A stretch of 64,000 bases of DNA, taken from assembly GCF_014635845.1 (NCBI RefSeq), contig NZ_BMDP01000003.1:62001-126000 (forward strand). Reading direction: 5' to 3'. A program made the translations under genes and the position numbers. Numbering within the stretch: the first letter of the stretch is position 1; every line of letters begins with the position of its first letter. This DNA is from Oxalicibacterium solurbis (GTDB taxonomy: Bacteria; Pseudomonadota; Gammaproteobacteria; Burkholderiales; Burkholderiaceae_D). Positions 1 to 9,343 of this stretch are shown here, piece after piece. Under the pieces are notes generated by a model, which saw only the letters and a list, made by a program, of their open reading frames with translations, made no database searches and was not told where the DNA came from.

Positions 1-2082
1 AATCTTGTCCGCAGCAAGGATATTCCGGACATCATGAAAAAAGCCGTGCTGGCGATCGAGGACGATCGCTTCTTCGAGCATGGCGGCGTGGACTATATCG
101 GCATCGCGCGTGCAGCAATCCACAACTTGGGCGGCGGTGCGCGCCAAGGCGCCTCGACGATCACGCAGCAGGTCGCACGCAATTTCTTCCTGTCCAGCGA
201 ACAGACATTGAAACGTAAAGTCTATGAAGCCCTGCTCGCATGGAAAATCGAGAACAACCTGACCAAGGACCAGATTCTCGAGATCTACATGAACCAGATT
301 TATCTGGGGCAACGCGCCTACGGTTTCTCGTCTGCCGCGCAAATCTATTTCGGCAAGCAATTACGGGATATCAGCGTTGCAGAAGCTGCGATGCTGGCCG
401 GCCTGCCGAAAGCGCCTTCCGCCTACAATCCGGTCGTCAATCCGAAACGCGCGAAAGCACGCCAGCAATACATCCTGTTGCGGATGTACCAGCTCGGCTA
501 CATCAGCCAGCCGCAATATGAACAGGCCAAGACCGAGGAAATCAAGGTCAAGACCAACAGCAGCGAATTCGGCATCCATGCCGAATATGTCGCCGAAATG
601 GCGCGCCAGCTTGCCTACGATCAATTCAAGGACGACAGCTACACGCGCGGCCTGAACGTCTTCACCACGATCACCAAGGCCGATCAGGATGCCGCCTATC
701 TCGCCGTGCGCCGCGGCGTGATGGATTACGAAAAGCGCCACGGCTACCGCGGACCGGAGAGCTACATCAATATTCCGGACAACAAGGAAGAGGCCGAGGA
801 CGCGATCGAGGTCGAGCTTGCCAATCATCCGGACAGCGACGATCTGGTCGCCGCCGTCGTGCTGGAAGCCACGCCGAAACTGATACGCGCTGTACTGATT
901 TCCGGCGAGGAAATCCGCATCGAAGGCACGGGCTTACGTTTTGCTGCCGCCATGCTGAGCGACAAGGCACCGCCGAACAAACGCATCAAGCGCGGCGCCG
1001 TCATCCGTGTCACGCAAGAAGGCAAAGACTGGAACGTGACGCAAATGCCTGAAGTGCAAGCCGCATTCGTCGCCGCCAACACGGCAGACGGCGCTATCCG
1101 CGCGCTGGTCGGCGGCTTCGACTTCAACCGCAGCAAATTCAACCACGTCACGCAGGCGTGGCGGCAGCCGGGCTCGTCGTTCAAGCCGTTCATCTATTCG
1201 GCATCGCTGGAAAAAGGCCTGTCGCCCGCAACGATCATCAATGACGCACCGATCAGTTTCGACAGCGGCCAGACCGGCGGCCCGCCGTGGGAGCCGAAAA
1301 ACTACGACGGCAAGTACGATGGTCCGATGACGATGCGCCGCGGCCTGATGAAATCGAAGAACATGATTTCGATCCGCATCCTGCACAAGATCGGTGCCAA
1401 ATACGGCCAGGAATATGCGACCCGCTTCGGCTTCGATGCCGACAAGAATCCACCGTACCTGACATTGGCGCTGGGCGCCGGCGCCGTTACACCAATGCAG
1501 ATGGCCGGCGCTTATGGCGTATTTGCCAACGGCGGCTACAAGGTCAATCCCTACCTGATCTCGAAGATCACCGATGCCGACGGCAACATCTTGTCCGAAG
1601 TGAAACCGGCACGTGCCGGCGACGAAGCCAATCGCGTCATTGATGCGCGCAATGCCTTCATCATGAACAGCATGCTGCGGGACGTCGTCAACGGCGGCAC
1701 GGCCGTCAAGGCCAAGGCATTGAAACGCACGGATCTTGCCGGCAAGACCGGTACCACCAACGATTCGTTCGATGCCTGGTTTGCCGGCTATCAGCCCGGC
1801 ATCGTCGCCGTCGCATGGATGGGCTTCGACCAGCCGCGCAATCTGGGCAACCGCGAAACCGGCGGCGGCCTCGCCTTGCCGATCTGGATCAATTACATGC
1901 AGAACGCGCTGAAGGGCGTGCCCATGGCCGACTTGACGGTGCCGGACGGCATCATCACCGTCAATGGCGAATACTATTATGCAGAGAGCCCGCCGGAGCT
2001 CGGCGTGCGCAGCCTGGGTATCGGCGATTCGACCGGAACCAGCCAGCCGACGCGCGACGAGGTGAAGAACGAACTGTTCTGA
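1..2082 (+). CDS. mrcA: Penicillin-binding protein 1A, 5'-truncated by the window edge
   Basis: Bifunctional murein synthase that polymerises lipid II and cross-links peptides on the outer face of the inner membrane. The reading frame is open from base 1, and residues before the first ATG at 34 already belong to the transglycosylase domain, so the N-terminal membrane anchor lies outside the window. Visible transglycosylase motifs are EDDRFFEHGG and GASTITQQ. The transpeptidase domain shows SSFK (nucleophile Ser codon 1174-1176), SKN near 1357 and KTGT at 1744-1755. The long insert between the domains fits class A PBP1A rather than PBP1B or PBP1C. It converges on cyaY across a shared terminator. 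Only the true start is unknown. Confidence 0.96.
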   Translation, partial: NLVRSKDIPDIMKKAVLAIEDDRFFEHGGVDYIGIARAAIHNLGGGARQGASTITQQVARNFFLSSEQTLKRKVYEALLAWKIENNLTKDQILEIYMNQIYLGQRAYGFSSAAQIYFGKQLRDISVAEAAMLAGLPKAPSAYNPVVNPKRAKARQQYILLRMYQLGYISQPQYEQAKTEEIKVKTNSSEFGIHAEYVAEMARQLAYDQFKDDSYTRGLNVFTTITKADQDAAYLAVRRGVMDYEKRHGYRGPESYINIPDNKEEAEDAIEVELANHPDSDDLVAAVVLEATPKLIRAVLISGEEIRIEGTGLRFAAAMLSDKAPPNKRIKRGAVIRVTQEGKDWNVTQMPEVQAAFVAANTADGAIRALVGGFDFNRSKFNHVTQAWRQPGSSFKPFIYSASLEKGLSPATIINDAPISFDSGQTGGPPWEPKNYDGKYDGPMTMRRGLMKSKNMISIRILHKIGAKYGQEYATRFGFDADKNPPYLTLALGAGAVTPMQMAGAYGVFANGGYKVNPYLISKITDADGNILSEVKPARAGDEANRVIDARNAFIMNSMLRDVVNGGTAVKAKALKRTDLAGKTGTTNDSFDAWFAGYQPGIVAVAWMGFDQPRNLGNRETGGGLALPIWINYMQNALKGVPMADLTVPDGIITVNGEYYYAESPPELGVRSLGIGDSTGTSQPTRDEVKNELF

Positions 2083-2116
2083 CGCTGCGTTCCGACTCTG
2101 ATCGTTATTCGGTCAT

Positions 2117-2146
2117 AAAAACGGGAAGCCAAGGCTTCCCGTTTTT
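2117..2146. terminator. Bidirectional intrinsic terminator between mrcA and cyaY
   Basis: Stem GGGAAGCC/GGCTTCCC (2123-2130 with 2133-2140) is flanked by an A run on the left and a T run on the right. It can therefore stop transcripts from both converging genes. Confidence 0.9.
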
Positions 2147-2163
2147 ATGCAGGCAAATGCAAA

Positions 2164-2493
2164 TCAGTTCAGCGTGACCGCAGCGCCGCCCTGCTCGCTG
2201 ACCATCTTCGACAAGGCCGTCAGCAATTCCGCACCATCGCGCGTGCCAATCCAGTGCGTGCCGTCCGATTTGAAATGGAATCCGCCGGATTTGGCCGCCA
2301 CCCACAATTCCTGCATCGCCGCCTGGCTGTTGACGATGATTTTCGTCCCGTTGTCGATAAATTCGATTTCCAGCACATTGCCATTACGCGAACATTCGAC
2401 GTCGAGATCGCCGCTGTCGTTCGCCCGCTCCAGCGCCGCCTCGATGCGGCCCAGCATGGCTTCCGCCTGCTCCAGGAATTCCGATTCGGTCAT
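2164..2493 (-). CDS. cyaY: CyaY, bacterial frataxin
   Basis: Iron-binding frataxin homologue that modulates IscS-dependent Fe-S cluster assembly in the cytoplasm. The 109-residue product begins MTESEFLEQAE and has an acidic first helix rich in Glu and Asp. The conserved region around NKQ-like NSQAAMQELWVAAKSGG and the FHF..GTHWIGTRDG strand follow, as in CyaY (106 aa in E. coli). The ATG at 2493 is chosen because GGAG (complement of 2500-2503) lies 6 nt upstream; an in-frame GTG at 2508 has no such site. The gene is divergent from lptM and lysA. Confidence 0.93.
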   Translation of the reverse strand: MTESEFLEQAEAMLGRIEAALERANDSGDLDVECSRNGNVLEIEFIDNGTKIIVNSQAAMQELWVAAKSGGFHFKSDGTHWIGTRDGAELLTALSKMVSEQGGAAVTLN

Positions 2494-2532
2494 GCTACAC
2501 TCCAACACGTTTCATCAAACCGTGATTCTATC

Positions 2533-2757
2533 GTGAAGCTCCGTTCCGGCACGCCCCGTTTCCTTCCCTCTCTGTCCGTAGCTATGGGATTGACCTTGCT
2601 GATCGTGCTCGGCGGCTGCGGACAGCGCGGCCCGCTCTATATGCCTCAACAGGGCAAGCCTTCATCCGCATCGGCCCGCACGGTCGGCCCGGCTGCAACC
2701 GCGCCGGCCCCCGATGCCGAAACAGCACCGTCGACCGCTTCACCCGATTCAAAATAA
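2533..2757 (+). CDS. lptM: LptM-like small lipoprotein (YifL family)
   Basis: Short outer-membrane lipoprotein. In E. coli the family member LptM assists disulfide maturation of the LptD translocon. A hydrophobic segment ends in the lipobox LGGC, followed at once by the family signature GQRGPLYMP and then a low-complexity Ala/Pro/Ser tail. The GTG at 2533 is preferred because it gives the signal peptide a basic N-region (Lys, Arg, Arg); the ATG at 2584 would leave none. No strong ribosome binding site is visible, so the start is tentative. Only 16 bp separate it from lysA, the same neighbour as in many proteobacteria. Confidence 0.8.
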   Translation: MKLRSGTPRFLPSLSVAMGLTLLIVLGGCGQRGPLYMPQQGKPSSASARTVGPAATAPAPDAETAPSTASPDSK

Positions 2758-2773
2758 TCGCCCCATCCGCTCC

Positions 2774-4057
2774 ATGCCGCACTTTTCCTATCAGCACGGC
2801 GAACTGCACGCCGAAAATGTTCCGTTGACGCAGATTGCGCACCAGTTCGGTACGCCTACCTACGTCTATTCCAAGGCTGCACTAGTCGAAAATTTCCGTT
2901 CCTATTCCGATGCCTGCAAAAAGCATGGCCGTGGCGACGACGGCGCGCTGGTCTGCTACTCGGTCAAGTCGAATTCCAACATCGCCGTACTGAACTTGCT
3001 CGGCAAACTCGGCTCCGGTTTCGACATCGTCTCTGGCGGCGAACTGTTGCGCGTGCTGGCAGCCGGCGGCTCGCCGCGCAAGGTGATCTTTTCCGGCGTC
3101 GGCAAATCGCGTGAGGAAATGTGTCTGGCACTGTCGCACGACATCCTCTGCTTCAACGTCGAATCGATTCCTGAGCTGCACCGATTGAACGAGGTTGCGG
3201 CCGAACTGGGCAAGAAGGCGCCCATCTCGCTGCGCGTGAACCCGAACGTCGATGCGAAAACACATCCCTACATTTCCACCGGGCTGAAGGACAACAAGTT
3301 CGGCGTCGCCTATGAAGACGCACTGGAAACCTATCGTGTCGCCGCATCGCTGCCGCATATCGACGTAACCGGCATCGACTGCCACATCGGTTCGCAATTG
3401 CTGGACGATGCCCCGCTGCTGGAAGCAGTCGACAAACTGATCGAACTGATCGACACACTGGCTGCAGAAAACATCCATGTTCACCATCTCGACATCGGTG
3501 GCGGTATCGGCATCGATTACGATGGTGACAAACCCGTCGCCGTCGGCGATTATCTGGCGCGGCTGTTTGCCAAGATCGATGCGTGGCGCGCGGCAAAATA
3601 CGACGGCACGCCGATCAAGGTACTGTTCGAACCCGGCCGCTCCATCGTCGGCAATGCCGGCGTACTGCTGACCGAAGTGCAATTCATCAAGCATGGCGAG
3701 ACGAAGAATTTCGCGATCGTCGATGCCGCGATGAACGATCTGATGCGTCCGGCAATGTACGAGGCGTGGCACGGTGTGCAACCAGTCAAGCAGCGCGATG
3801 CTGCGACTGCGATCTACGACGTGGTTGGCCCGGTCTGCGAATCCGGTGACTGGCTGGCGCGCGCGCGCGAGCTGGCAATCGAACAAGGCGATCTGCTTGC
3901 CATTCTCTCCGCCGGTGCCTACGGCATGACGATGTCTTCCAACTACAATACGCGCGGCCGCGCGGCGGAAGTCATGGTGGATGGTGCGCAAGTGCATCTG
4001 ATCCGCCAGCGCGAATCGGCAGCCGATCTGTTTGCGCTGGAATCGTTGCTACCGTGA
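2774..4057 (+). CDS. lysA: Diaminopimelate decarboxylase
   Basis: PLP enzyme of the alanine-racemase/ODC fold that decarboxylates meso-diaminopimelate to L-lysine in the cytoplasm. The 427-residue length is normal. Visible motifs are the PLP lysine in CYSVKSN (Lys65), the HIGSQL segment, the phosphate-binding GGGIG, EPGRSIVGNAG, the CESGDWLA motif carrying the active-site Cys, and the C-terminal GAYGMTMSSNYN. The start is placed at MPHFSYQ because upstream in-frame codons lie inside lptM. It is likely co-transcribed with lptM and ends at a strong terminator. Confidence 0.96.
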   Translation: MPHFSYQHGELHAENVPLTQIAHQFGTPTYVYSKAALVENFRSYSDACKKHGRGDDGALVCYSVKSNSNIAVLNLLGKLGSGFDIVSGGELLRVLAAGGSPRKVIFSGVGKSREEMCLALSHDILCFNVESIPELHRLNEVAAELGKKAPISLRVNPNVDAKTHPYISTGLKDNKFGVAYEDALETYRVAASLPHIDVTGIDCHIGSQLLDDAPLLEAVDKLIELIDTLAAENIHVHHLDIGGGIGIDYDGDKPVAVGDYLARLFAKIDAWRAAKYDGTPIKVLFEPGRSIVGNAGVLLTEVQFIKHGETKNFAIVDAAMNDLMRPAMYEAWHGVQPVKQRDAATAIYDVVGPVCESGDWLARARELAIEQGDLLAILSAGAYGMTMSSNYNTRGRAAEVMVDGAQVHLIRQRESAADLFALESLLP

Positions 4058-4073
4058 ACGGCGGATAAAAAAC

Positions 4074-4105
4074 AAAAAGCGGATGACACGTCATCCGCTT
4101 TTTTT
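4074..4105. terminator. Bidirectional terminator between lysA and msrQ
   Basis: Stem AGCGGATGA/TCATCCGCT with loop CACG is flanked by A5 on the left and T7 on the right. It serves lysA on the plus strand and msrQ on the minus strand. Confidence 0.9.
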
Positions 4106-4126
4106 CTTTTCTGCGCAATAAATTCT

Positions 4127-4768
4127 TCATGCAGGCGACCGCACCTGCCTCGCTTCTTTCGCACGCTTCTGCATCGCCCATACCGCTCGCACCAGCAGCA
4201 ACACACCGACGATCACAAGAAAAATCAGTGGCTCGGTGAAATTGTGCTTACCGGCGCGCATCCACCAGAAATGCAGCAGACCGAGCGGCACGATCAGATA
4301 GATCAGCCGATGCAGCCATTGCCAGCGCTTGGCGCCCAGCCGCTTCACCATGCCGTTGGTGCTCGTCACCGCCAATGGAATCAGCAATACGAAAGCAGTA
4401 AAGCCGACCAGAATGAAAGGCCGTTTCGCCACGTCCTTCAGCATTTCCTGTACGTCGAAGAAATGGTCGAACCAGAAAAACGCCGTGAAATGCAGCAGCA
4501 CGTAAAAGAAGGCGAACAAGCCAAGCATGCGGCGCAGTCGCACCAGCCAGTTCCACTTCGTCAGTCGGCGCAAAGGCGTTACCGCCAGCGTCATCGTCAG
4601 AAAATACAGCGTCCATTCGCCGGTATTCCAGGTGATGAATTCCAACGGATTCGCTCCCAATCCATCCGTGAATGCGCCATAAGCCAGACGGACGAACGGA
4701 ATCAGTGCCAGTAGAAAGATCAGCACCTTGATGACGCTCAATTGTCGCGGAGTAGGGTTGAATGTCAT
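4127..4768 (-). CDS. msrQ: MsrQ, haem b membrane subunit of the MsrPQ system
   Basis: Inner-membrane haem protein of the ferric-reductase-like family. It passes electrons from the respiratory chain to periplasmic MsrP for repair of oxidised methionines. The 213 residues contain about six hydrophobic helices with conserved His (VLLHFTAFFWF, WLHRLIY, LLHFWW) suited to haem ligation, matching the 211-aa E. coli protein. An in-frame ATG at 4795 overlaps the msrP stop as TGATG and would add nine residues. Neither start has a clear ribosome binding site, so coupling to msrP is likely and the exact start is uncertain. Confidence 0.92.
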   Translation of the reverse strand: MTFNPTPRQLSVIKVLIFLLALIPFVRLAYGAFTDGLGANPLEFITWNTGEWTLYFLTMTLAVTPLRRLTKWNWLVRLRRMLGLFAFFYVLLHFTAFFWFDHFFDVQEMLKDVAKRPFILVGFTAFVLLIPLAVTSTNGMVKRLGAKRWQWLHRLIYLIVPLGLLHFWWMRAGKHNFTEPLIFLVIVGVLLLVRAVWAMQKRAKEARQVRSPA

Positions 4769-4794
4769 GACAGCGTGTGTGCCGTTCGTCGGCA

Positions 4795-5772
4795 TCAGAA
4801 ATATTTTCTGAGATCCATGCCGCTGTACAGCGACGCCACCTGGCTGTAGCCGTTGAACATCAGCGTCGGCCGCTTCTTCGTAAAGAAACCGTCTTCGCCG
4901 ATGCGTCGCTCGCTGGCTTGCGACCACCGCGGATGATCGACTTGCGGATTGACGTTCGAATAGAAGCCGTATTCCTTGGGAGCCGCCAGATTCCAGGCGG
5001 TAGCCGGCTGCTCCTTGACGAAGCGGATCTTGACGATGGATTTTGCCGACTTGAAGCCGTACTTCCACGGCACGATGATGCGTACCGGCGCACCGTTCTG
5101 ATTCGGCAGCACTTCACCGTACATGCCGAGCGTCAGCAGCGTCAGCGGGTGGTTGGCCTCGTCGATGCGCAAGCCTTCCGTGTACGGCCAGTCCAGCACC
5201 GGATAGCGCAGGCCGTTCATCGTCTGCTTGTCTTCGACCGTGACGAATTGCACGTACTTGGCATTCGACGTCGGCTCGACCTTTTTGATCAATTCGGAAA
5301 GCGAATAACCGATCCACGGAATCACCATCGACCAGCCTTCGACGCAACGCAACCGATAGATGCGTTCTTCCAGCGGCGCCAGTTTCAGCAGCGCATCGAT
5401 GTCGAGCGTCATCGGCTTTTTGACTTCGCCTTCGATCGACACCGTCCACGGACGCGTTTTCATGGCGCCGGCATTGCGTGCCGGGCTGCTCTTGTCAGTG
5501 CCGAATTCGTAAAAGTTGTTATAGGTCGTGGCGTCCTGATATGGCGTTTGCTTGTCGAGCACGACATAGGAGGAGTTCGCCTTGGCCGTCAGTTTCTGCG
5601 CACCCGATGCAGCGAACGCTTCGCGCGTCGCCATTTCCAGCAATGCGCTGCCAGCAATGGAACCGAGCGCGATCTGCCGGATGAAGGAACGGCGCGATTC
5701 GAACACCGCGCGCGGCGTGATTTCGGACGAAAACGGTAGATCGATACCGTTGGGCTGGCGCTTGATCAGCAT
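4795..5772 (-). CDS. msrP: MsrP, periplasmic molybdopterin methionine sulfoxide reductase
   Basis: Catalytic subunit of MsrPQ, which reduces methionine sulfoxide in periplasmic proteins using a molybdenum cofactor. A twin-arginine signal is present (Arg27-Arg28 in ESRRSFIRQ followed by a hydrophobic stretch), so it is exported folded by Tat. The molybdenum-ligating cysteine is Cys143 in LRCVEGWSM. The length of 325 aa is close to E. coli YedY (334). It lies upstream of msrQ with a TGATG overlap, and downstream of the cytochrome c maturation genes in the same orientation. Confidence 0.95.
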   Translation of the reverse strand: MLIKRQPNGIDLPFSSEITPRAVFESRRSFIRQIALGSIAGSALLEMATREAFAASGAQKLTAKANSSYVVLDKQTPYQDATTYNNFYEFGTDKSSPARNAGAMKTRPWTVSIEGEVKKPMTLDIDALLKLAPLEERIYRLRCVEGWSMVIPWIGYSLSELIKKVEPTSNAKYVQFVTVEDKQTMNGLRYPVLDWPYTEGLRIDEANHPLTLLTLGMYGEVLPNQNGAPVRIIVPWKYGFKSAKSIVKIRFVKEQPATAWNLAAPKEYGFYSNVNPQVDHPRWSQASERRIGEDGFFTKKRPTLMFNGYSQVASLYSGMDLRKYF

Positions 5773-5871
5773 GGCGACTCCTGCAAGACAATGACTGTAT
5801 GTTGCCTGTCTGACCGGGCCGCCGCAATGGAAGTTTCGTTACGGAAAGCTAAACAATGTATCCCGGTTTTG

Positions 5872-7023
5872 TTATAACTCGCCGTAGGAGTGCAGACCGG
5901 ACAGGAACATGTTGACGCCGAGGAAAGCGAAGGTCGTCACCAGCAGACCGACCAGCGCCCACCATGCAGCTACGCGACCGCGCAAGCCTTTCATCAACCG
6001 CATGTGCAGCCATGCCGCATAGTTGAGCCAGACGATCAACGCCCAGGTTTCCTTCGGGTCCCAAGACCAGTAGCCGCCCCAGGCTTCGGCCGCCCACAGC
6101 GCACCGAGAATCGTCGCGATCGTGAAGAAAGCGAAGCCGACGGCGATCGCCTTGTACATCACGTCGTCCAGCAATTCCAGCGACGGCAGGCGATCCGCCA
6201 GCATGCCATGCGATTTCAGCAGATAAGCCACCGCGACCATCGCCGCCAGCGAGAATGTGCCGTAACCGATGAAATTGGCCGGCACATGAATCTTCATCCA
6301 CCAGCTTTGCAGCGCCGGCACCAGCGGCTGGATCTGGGCCGCATCGCGCGTGACCATGTACCAGATCAGGAAGGCCACAGCCGCGCTGACGACCAGCAGC
6401 ACGAACGGTCCGAGCTGGCGTGTCGCGTAAGTCTGTTCGTAATACAGATAGAACAACGACGTCACCATGCAGAACAGGATGAAGACTTCGTACAAGTTCG
6501 AGATCGGAATATGGCCGATGTCGGCACCCATCAGATACGACTCGTACCAGCGCACCAGCATGCCGGTAAACCCCATGACGACGGCGGCCCAGCACAGCTT
6601 GCTACCGATCGATGCGCCGGTCGGCGACTTCAATACCAAACCGCCCCAGTAGAACAGCGTCGACAAGACGAACAATGTGCTCATCCACAGGATGGCGGAC
6701 TGGCTGGACAACAGGTATTTCAGGAAGAACTTCTGCTCGGCCGCCTGCAGCACGCCGCCATACATGCCGATCGCCGACAACGACAGCACCGCCAGCAACG
6801 CCATCAGCCAACGCACCGATTTCCAGTGCCAGCCCAGCCAGGCGAAGACCGGCGCCGCCAGCACCAGAACCGCACGTTCATAGCCATCCATGTGATGGCC
6901 GTACTGCCGCAACGCGAACAAGGTGCCGATCAGCAATGCTGCGCCATATAGCCAGTCGATCGTGGAAAGACGCCGGAAAAATCCGGGGGCCTGCGCATAC
7001 ATGCGATTTTGTACGACTTCCAT
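5872..7023 (-). CDS. ccsB: CcsB/ResC-type cytochrome c maturation protein
   Basis: Membrane component of System II cytochrome c biogenesis, which with ResB forms the haem delivery and ligation complex. The 383-residue polytopic protein carries the Trp-rich WWD-type loop (AWGGYWSWDPKETWA) followed by a conserved His in YAAWLHMR. The N-terminal third has additional hydrophobic helices typical of the CcsB subfamily. It follows resB by about 80 bp on the same strand, so the two are probably one operon. Confidence 0.94.
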   Translation of the reverse strand: MEVVQNRMYAQAPGFFRRLSTIDWLYGAALLIGTLFALRQYGHHMDGYERAVLVLAAPVFAWLGWHWKSVRWLMALLAVLSLSAIGMYGGVLQAAEQKFFLKYLLSSQSAILWMSTLFVLSTLFYWGGLVLKSPTGASIGSKLCWAAVVMGFTGMLVRWYESYLMGADIGHIPISNLYEVFILFCMVTSLFYLYYEQTYATRQLGPFVLLVVSAAVAFLIWYMVTRDAAQIQPLVPALQSWWMKIHVPANFIGYGTFSLAAMVAVAYLLKSHGMLADRLPSLELLDDVMYKAIAVGFAFFTIATILGALWAAEAWGGYWSWDPKETWALIVWLNYAAWLHMRLMKGLRGRVAAWWALVGLLVTTFAFLGVNMFLSGLHSYGEL

Positions 7024-7102
7024 GCGATGTCTCCGTGATGAGTCTGCGTCGCCTCGCCTACAGTCGGCGAAAGCGCACAGTATATAGTGAGCACGTCACC
7101 AT

Positions 7103-9244
7103 TTATGGCAACGGTAATTGCTGTTTCAGCGTTTCAAATTCCTTTTCGAAATCCAGCGTCTTGCGCTGCGAACTCATCGCCATCAACGCATGCGATGCAC
7201 CGTTGCCGGACGGCTTGATCCAAACCCACAGACGGCGCTCACGTATGTAAAACATCGAGAACACGCCAATCACCAGCAGCAGGCAGCCGAAGTAGACGAC
7301 ATTCTTGCCGGGCGAGCGCGTCACCTGCAGGACAGAAGCCTTCACTTCCTCGAAACCCTGCAGTTGCAGATAAACCGGCGCACCGTAAAAAAACGCATCC
7401 GAATAGGCATTGGTCGCCAACTGCAGGAAGCGTCCGTGCTTTTCATCGGGTTCGACCGGCGGCAGGCCGTCGCGTTCGCGCGCCAATTGCCACAGATCCC
7501 ACAGGCTGCCGTTGAGTATCTTCATGAAGATGTCCGCCGCTTTTTCCTGTTCCTGCGGCGGAATTTTCTCGAGGAAGCGAGAAACGGCAACATAACCGGA
7601 TTCATGTTCGTCGCCGGCGAAGATGGTCAAGCCTTTCAACGACGATGCTTGCAGCTGCTCGCGCAGGCGCGTGACGTTTTCCCGCGCGTCCGGCGCCGCG
7701 CGCCTTGCGTAGCGTTGTGCTGCCTGTACACGCAAGGCCGGATCCACCAGTGCTGCACGCAGGCGCATCCATTCTTCCACCGTGTCGTTGTCATCGGCCG
7801 GAATGCGCAGGTAGCGGAACGGGCCATCCGGCGTATCGCGCATGCCGGCAAGGAAAACCCAGGAACCATCGATCAGTACCGGTTGCATGTAGTTCAAGTA
7901 CTCGCGTGCCTGGCCGTTCTTGTCGCGCAGCTTGTACTGCACACTGGGGCCGACGTTCTTCAAATCCTTGTTTTCGGCATTCTTCGCGGCCGAGCCCAGA
8001 TGTTTATCGAGGCTGGCGGAAAAGGATTGCCCGAAACCCTGTCGTGGATTGACGGCACGCACATCCTGTCCGTTCTGCGCCATGTTCTCGACATTGAACG
8101 GACGAAAGCCCGACCATTCGACCGTGTAATCGCTGCCTGCAGATTGCAAGGGCGATGAATTGCCGACCTCGCCCTGCATCGTGAACGATGTGCGTTGTAC
8201 GCCCTGCATCGGATAACCGGCCAGTTTCAGATGGCTTCCGCCATCTTCGAAACTGGATTGATACATGGCGATGCCGCGATAGATCAATGGCTCGTTCACC
8301 TTGATCGTCGCAGGGAAAGACTTGCCATTCTCGCTGTCGGTGATGACGACGTCGCTGGCAAACAGTTTCGGCATGCCGGTCGAGTAATAGTCGATGACGA
8401 AGCGCTTCAACTGAATAGTGAACGGCAGGTCCTGGATCAGCACGCCGTCCGCCTGCGGAATGATTGCAGTATTGCTGCTGCCGCCTTCCGGAATCATTGT
8501 ATTGCCGCGAAAAGTCGGATTGCCGAGACCGAGACGATGCGCCGCCGGAATCTGCGAAATCAGGCCGCTGCCGGAGAATGGCGTCTTGTCGAACAGCAGT
8601 TTCTGGATGCGAATCGGCAGATCGGAATCAAGCAGACCGCCCAGGCAGATGATGACGATGGAGGCATGGGCGAAGATGTAGCCCCACTTGTTGCCTGCCC
8701 CCTGGCGCGCCGCGATCAGCGTGGCGTTTTCCCGCTCGAATACTTTCACCTTGTAGCCGTCGGCGGCGATACGGTTGGCAGTTTGTTCAGCCAATGCTGC
8801 ATGATCCAGACCGCTTTCCCATTCCGTTCGATGGTGAAAATTGCGCAGCGACTGTTCACGCACGTTGTCGCGCCAGCTGCGCATGTCGTGCAGCATCTTG
8901 GGCGCATTCCGGATCAGGCACAACGAAGTCGAGACGACGAGGAAGCCCATGATCAGCAAAAACCACCAGGCCGAATAGACGGCATACAGGCTCAGCTTGT
9001 CGAAAATCTCGAACCAGAACGGCCCGAACTGATTGACGTAGTTCGGCATCGGCTCGTTCTGCTTCAGCACGGTGCCGATGATCGATGCGATCGATATCAA
9101 CGTCAGCAGGCTGATGGCAAAACGCATGGATGACAGCAGTTCCACTGTTTCGGCCAGCCAGCGGCGGCTGGTCTGCAATTCCCAACCGCTGGTATTTATC
9201 TCCGCGGCATTCGTTTCAGTTTCGCTCGTCATTCCGCTCTTCAT
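7103..9244 (-). CDS. resB: ResB/Ccs1-family cytochrome c biogenesis protein
   Basis: System II partner of CcsB, thought to hold the apocytochrome while haem is attached. Three N-terminal membrane segments (LLSSMRFAISLLTLISIASIIG and two following) precede a large soluble domain. A last helix near the C-terminus (VVYFGCLLLVIGVFSMFYI) ends the protein. The starts ATG 9244 (MKSGMTSE) and ATG 9232 (MTSETE) are both possible; upstream codons run into the terminator of the preceding gene. System II is usual in betaproteobacteria. Confidence 0.92.
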   Translation of the reverse strand: MKSGMTSETETNAAEINTSGWELQTSRRWLAETVELLSSMRFAISLLTLISIASIIGTVLKQNEPMPNYVNQFGPFWFEIFDKLSLYAVYSAWWFLLIMGFLVVSTSLCLIRNAPKMLHDMRSWRDNVREQSLRNFHHRTEWESGLDHAALAEQTANRIAADGYKVKVFERENATLIAARQGAGNKWGYIFAHASIVIICLGGLLDSDLPIRIQKLLFDKTPFSGSGLISQIPAAHRLGLGNPTFRGNTMIPEGGSSNTAIIPQADGVLIQDLPFTIQLKRFVIDYYSTGMPKLFASDVVITDSENGKSFPATIKVNEPLIYRGIAMYQSSFEDGGSHLKLAGYPMQGVQRTSFTMQGEVGNSSPLQSAGSDYTVEWSGFRPFNVENMAQNGQDVRAVNPRQGFGQSFSASLDKHLGSAAKNAENKDLKNVGPSVQYKLRDKNGQAREYLNYMQPVLIDGSWVFLAGMRDTPDGPFRYLRIPADDNDTVEEWMRLRAALVDPALRVQAAQRYARRAAPDARENVTRLREQLQASSLKGLTIFAGDEHESGYVAVSRFLEKIPPQEQEKAADIFMKILNGSLWDLWQLARERDGLPPVEPDEKHGRFLQLATNAYSDAFFYGAPVYLQLQGFEEVKASVLQVTRSPGKNVVYFGCLLLVIGVFSMFYIRERRLWVWIKPSGNGASHALMAMSSQRKTLDFEKEFETLKQQLPLP

Positions 9245-9284
9245 TTCTCGTTCGCAGGCATGCGCCGCATTACCACATGCTTTC

Positions 9285-9325
9285 TTGAAAAACAAAAGGG
9301 GCAGCCTAGGCCGCCCCCGTCCTGT
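9285..9325 (-). terminator. Terminator after the cytochrome c4 gene
   Basis: On the minus strand GGGGCGGCCTAGGCTGCCCC can fold with one mismatch and is followed by TTTTGTTTTT. It separates the cytochrome gene from resB. Confidence 0.75.
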
Positions 9326-9343
9326 TTTTCCGCGTAATTCCTT

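Noticed and set aside
2882-3997. 371-codon minus-strand open frame opposite lysA
   Set aside because: Reverse-complement shadow of lysA with no recognisable domain; lysA is complete and conserved.
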